The notes beneath the pieces are model-generated. The model saw nothing but the letters and a program-made list of their open reading frames with translations. It ran no database searches and was not told the DNA's origin. Positions 5,975 to 7,236 of a stretch of 7,236 nucleotides of DNA are shown in pieces; positions within the stretch are counted from its first letter, which is position 1, and each line of letters starts with the position of its first letter. Source of the DNA: Savagea sp. (GTDB lineage Bacteria; Bacillota; Bacilli; Bacillales_A; Planococcaceae); contig JASLCF010000043.1 in NCBI GenBank assembly GCA_030146155.1, positions 1-7,236 on the forward strand. Reading direction: 5' to 3'. A program made the translations under genes and the position numbers.

Positions 5975-6050
5975 TTATTTTATCATCTATTTATTATTTG
6001 GGATAGTAAGATGAACTGAATTTCATGAATAAACGGGCACATTATTCAAA

Positions 6051-6079
6051 TTGACAGCAATGGGCTTTCCGCTTAAACT
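6051..6079 (+). promoter_or_regulatory. Sigma-A promoter of the 317-residue membrane protein
   Basis: A perfect TTGACA (6051-6056) is followed after 17 bases by TAAACT (6074-6079, 4 of 6 matches to TATAAT). Transcription would start near 6086, about 12 bases before the AAAGGAG ribosome binding site, so the leader is very short. Confidence 0.65.
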
Positions 6080-6114
6080 GAAACAACATCTTGTACAAAA
6101 GGAGCTATACAATA

Positions 6115-7068
6115 TTGAATCCATTATTCATCGCACTCAGCGTCGGCCTCATTCTTCTCGTCGGTTTTGTCGTTTGGTCTAGACGCAAGAAATCGAGTCT
6201 ACCACAACAACGTCCGCCAGAGATTCGTCCACAATCCGTTCCAGTCGATAAACAAACAGCTTCACGCAATCAACTCCCTGTAATTAAGCAATGTCAAACA
6301 GGAGAAGGCGATGTCTTCTTATTATCCGATGGCACATTTTCCTTCACCTCAGCAAATCGCAGTACAACGATAGGAAATGTAGGTGTCTATGAAGAGCAAG
6401 GAGTAACTATCGGTGGGTATTTAATGAATGAAAAAATAAGGGTTGCTCGATACCGCAAAGAGTGTCAAATGCTTATTTTAGAAAATGCAATCGGCATGGC
6501 TTTTTTAAGTTACAAAGACGCATCACTTCCTTATATTGAAGACTATATCGAAAGAAACGAGACTGATTGGTTACATTTCATGCACCGGATGAATCAACAA
6601 AAGCAATTTATTCGTAGTGAAGACGTCGCAACACTTCAGTACATCTTCACAAAAGATATTCCGTATGACATGAAAACGATCGAATGGCATCCTGTTACGG
6701 TTCAAAAACAGCTTGAAACATTCTATCTTGAACAGCCAAAAGCTAAACAGTTGATTGCCAATATCCAAACATTTATTAAAGGACAAGAGGGAAGGGTGGG
6801 TATTCAAGTCTTTTCTGAACAAAGTCGCCTAAAGGATACGAGCACATCTGCTATTCGTACGCTCACGCAGCAAATGTGGAACAAAACCCTCGATAAAGAG
6901 ATCAAACGAATTAAAGACTTGAAGGACCATTCATGCGACTACAGCATTGAAGGTTCTTTTTTTGATGCTCCTCTATCAACTGTTGAATCTTCACGTCCTC
7001 ACAACGTTTATCAACAACAATTCGCGGGTAAAGTACACTACTCCACTACCGCTAAAAGTCTGGTATAA
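6115..7068 (+). CDS. Unrecognised protein with N-terminal membrane anchor
   Basis: I do not recognise this 317-residue protein. It has one N-terminal hydrophobic segment (about 4-21, NPLFIALSVGLILLVGFVVW), basic residues RRKK after it, and a Pro/Gln-rich linker (about 29-57). A mixed domain follows, with a predicted beta-rich part (about 65-135, including DVFLLSDGTFSF) and then a more helical, Lys/Gln-rich part (about 150-270). The RRKK after the segment suggests that the bulk of the protein is cytoplasmic. The frame is open from a TTG at 6091, but that TTG lies upstream of the ribosome binding site AAAGGAG (6098-6104). The TTG at 6115, ten bases after that site, is the likely start. It is transcribed divergently from the deacetylase operon, and I see no clear terminator after it. 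Confidence 0.75.
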   Translation: MNPLFIALSVGLILLVGFVVWSRRKKSSLPQQRPPEIRPQSVPVDKQTASRNQLPVIKQCQTGEGDVFLLSDGTFSFTSANRSTTIGNVGVYEEQGVTIGGYLMNEKIRVARYRKECQMLILENAIGMAFLSYKDASLPYIEDYIERNETDWLHFMHRMNQQKQFIRSEDVATLQYIFTKDIPYDMKTIEWHPVTVQKQLETFYLEQPKAKQLIANIQTFIKGQEGRVGIQVFSEQSRLKDTSTSAIRTLTQQMWNKTLDKEIKRIKDLKDHSCDYSIEGSFFDAPLSTVESSRPHNVYQQQFAGKVHYSTTAKSLV

Positions 7069-7069
7069 T
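7061..7069 (+). promoter_or_regulatory. Extended -10 promoter overlapping the preceding stop codon
   Basis: TGGTATAAT (7061-7069) is a perfect TATAAT with the TGn extension. The TAA stop of the preceding gene (7066-7068) lies inside it. No clear -35 box is seen at 16-18 bases upstream. Transcription would start near 7076, giving a leader of about 68 bases for the next gene. That leader holds only weak inverted repeats around CTCTTAAGGGAG (7093-7104). Confidence 0.55.
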
Positions 7070-7143
7070 CGAGGCAATTGAAGCAACTTTACCTCTTAAG
7101 GGAGCGTCTCATTAAATACCTAAAACTGTTGGAGGACTGCTAG

Positions 7144-7236
7144 ATGACTCAAAGAAAGAAAAGAAGAAAAAGATTGAGAAAAGGACGCGTGTTTTTCCTA
7201 CTCCTATTCATTTCACTCATTAGTGTGATTTGTTAC
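7144..7236 (+). CDS. N-terminus of a membrane-anchored or secreted protein (partial)
   Basis: The ATG at 7144 is preceded by GGAGG (7131-7135) at eight bases and opens a frame that reaches the right edge without a stop (31 codons). The visible protein is MTQRKKRRKRLRKGRV followed by FFLLLFISLISVICY: a strongly basic head and then a hydrophobic segment. This is a type II membrane anchor or a signal sequence with the catalytic part outside the cell. Such N-termini are common in cell-wall enzymes of Bacillales, but the visible part does not identify a family. The gene probably has its own promoter. Confidence 0.7.
   Translation, partial: MTQRKKRRKRLRKGRVFFLLLFISLISVICY

Noticed and set aside
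6022..6029. TTCATGAA palindrome in the divergent region as an operator
   Set aside because: A single 8-base palindrome in AT-rich DNA is expected by chance and does not overlap either predicted promoter.
6091..6114. TTG at 6091 as start of the 317-residue protein
   Set aside because: The ribosome binding site AAAGGAG lies downstream of it (6098-6104), and the predicted transcription start is only a few bases before it. The TTG at 6115 is correctly spaced.
6571..6822. 83-codon minus-strand frame inside the 317-residue protein gene
   Set aside because: Antisense, without a ribosome binding site; the plus strand has promoter, ribosome binding site and a long frame.
7070..7143. Riboswitch or T-box in the leader of the last gene
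   Set aside because: Only weak short inverted repeats are visible, with no T-box sequence, conserved riboswitch core or terminator.

Overview
The window looks like chromosomal DNA from a low-GC Gram-positive bacterium of the Bacillales (Bacillaceae/Planococcaceae type). The reasons are an AT-rich base composition, strong AGGAGG-type ribosome binding sites, sigma-A style promoters, hairpin-plus-T-run terminators, and an ABC-F protein that I recognise as close to Bacillus YkpA. I see no insertion sequence, phage gene, CRISPR array, tRNA or rRNA. The genus cannot be fixed from this sequence alone.

Layout. Positions 1-438 hold no convincing gene. They contain a good sigma-A promoter (332-360), a near-consensus CcpA (cre-like) site, a pair of overlapping palindromes and a short open minus-strand frame running off the left edge. 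Gene 439-1785 (+) is a YjiH-family membrane protein with nucleoside-recognition (Gate) architecture. It ends in a strong terminator that sits back to back with a terminator of the opposite strand. Gene 1891-3492 (-) is the ABC-F ATPase YkpA, with its own extended -10 promoter. Upstream on the same strand is a three-gene operon with 4-base ATGA overlaps, read from right to left: a NodB-type polysaccharide deacetylase (5918-5223), a DedA/VTT membrane protein (5226-4630) and an MGDG-synthase/MurG-like glycosyltransferase (4633-3563). A weak terminator overlaps the stop codon of the last gene. A divergent intergenic region (5919-6114) carries a possible ECF-sigma promoter facing the operon and a sigma-A promoter facing right. 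Gene 6115-7068 (+) encodes an unrecognised protein with one N-terminal membrane segment. The last gene starts at 7144 and runs off the right edge; only a basic N-terminus and a hydrophobic segment are visible.

How the genes may work together. The deacetylase-DedA-glycosyltransferase operon is the most interesting unit. The overlaps imply coordinated expression. The three families suggest a pathway that attaches a sugar to a membrane lipid, moves a lipid across the membrane and removes an acetyl group from an amino sugar. That pathway is inference; the families and the operon structure are what the sequence shows. The YjiH and YkpA genes appear to be independent transcription units.
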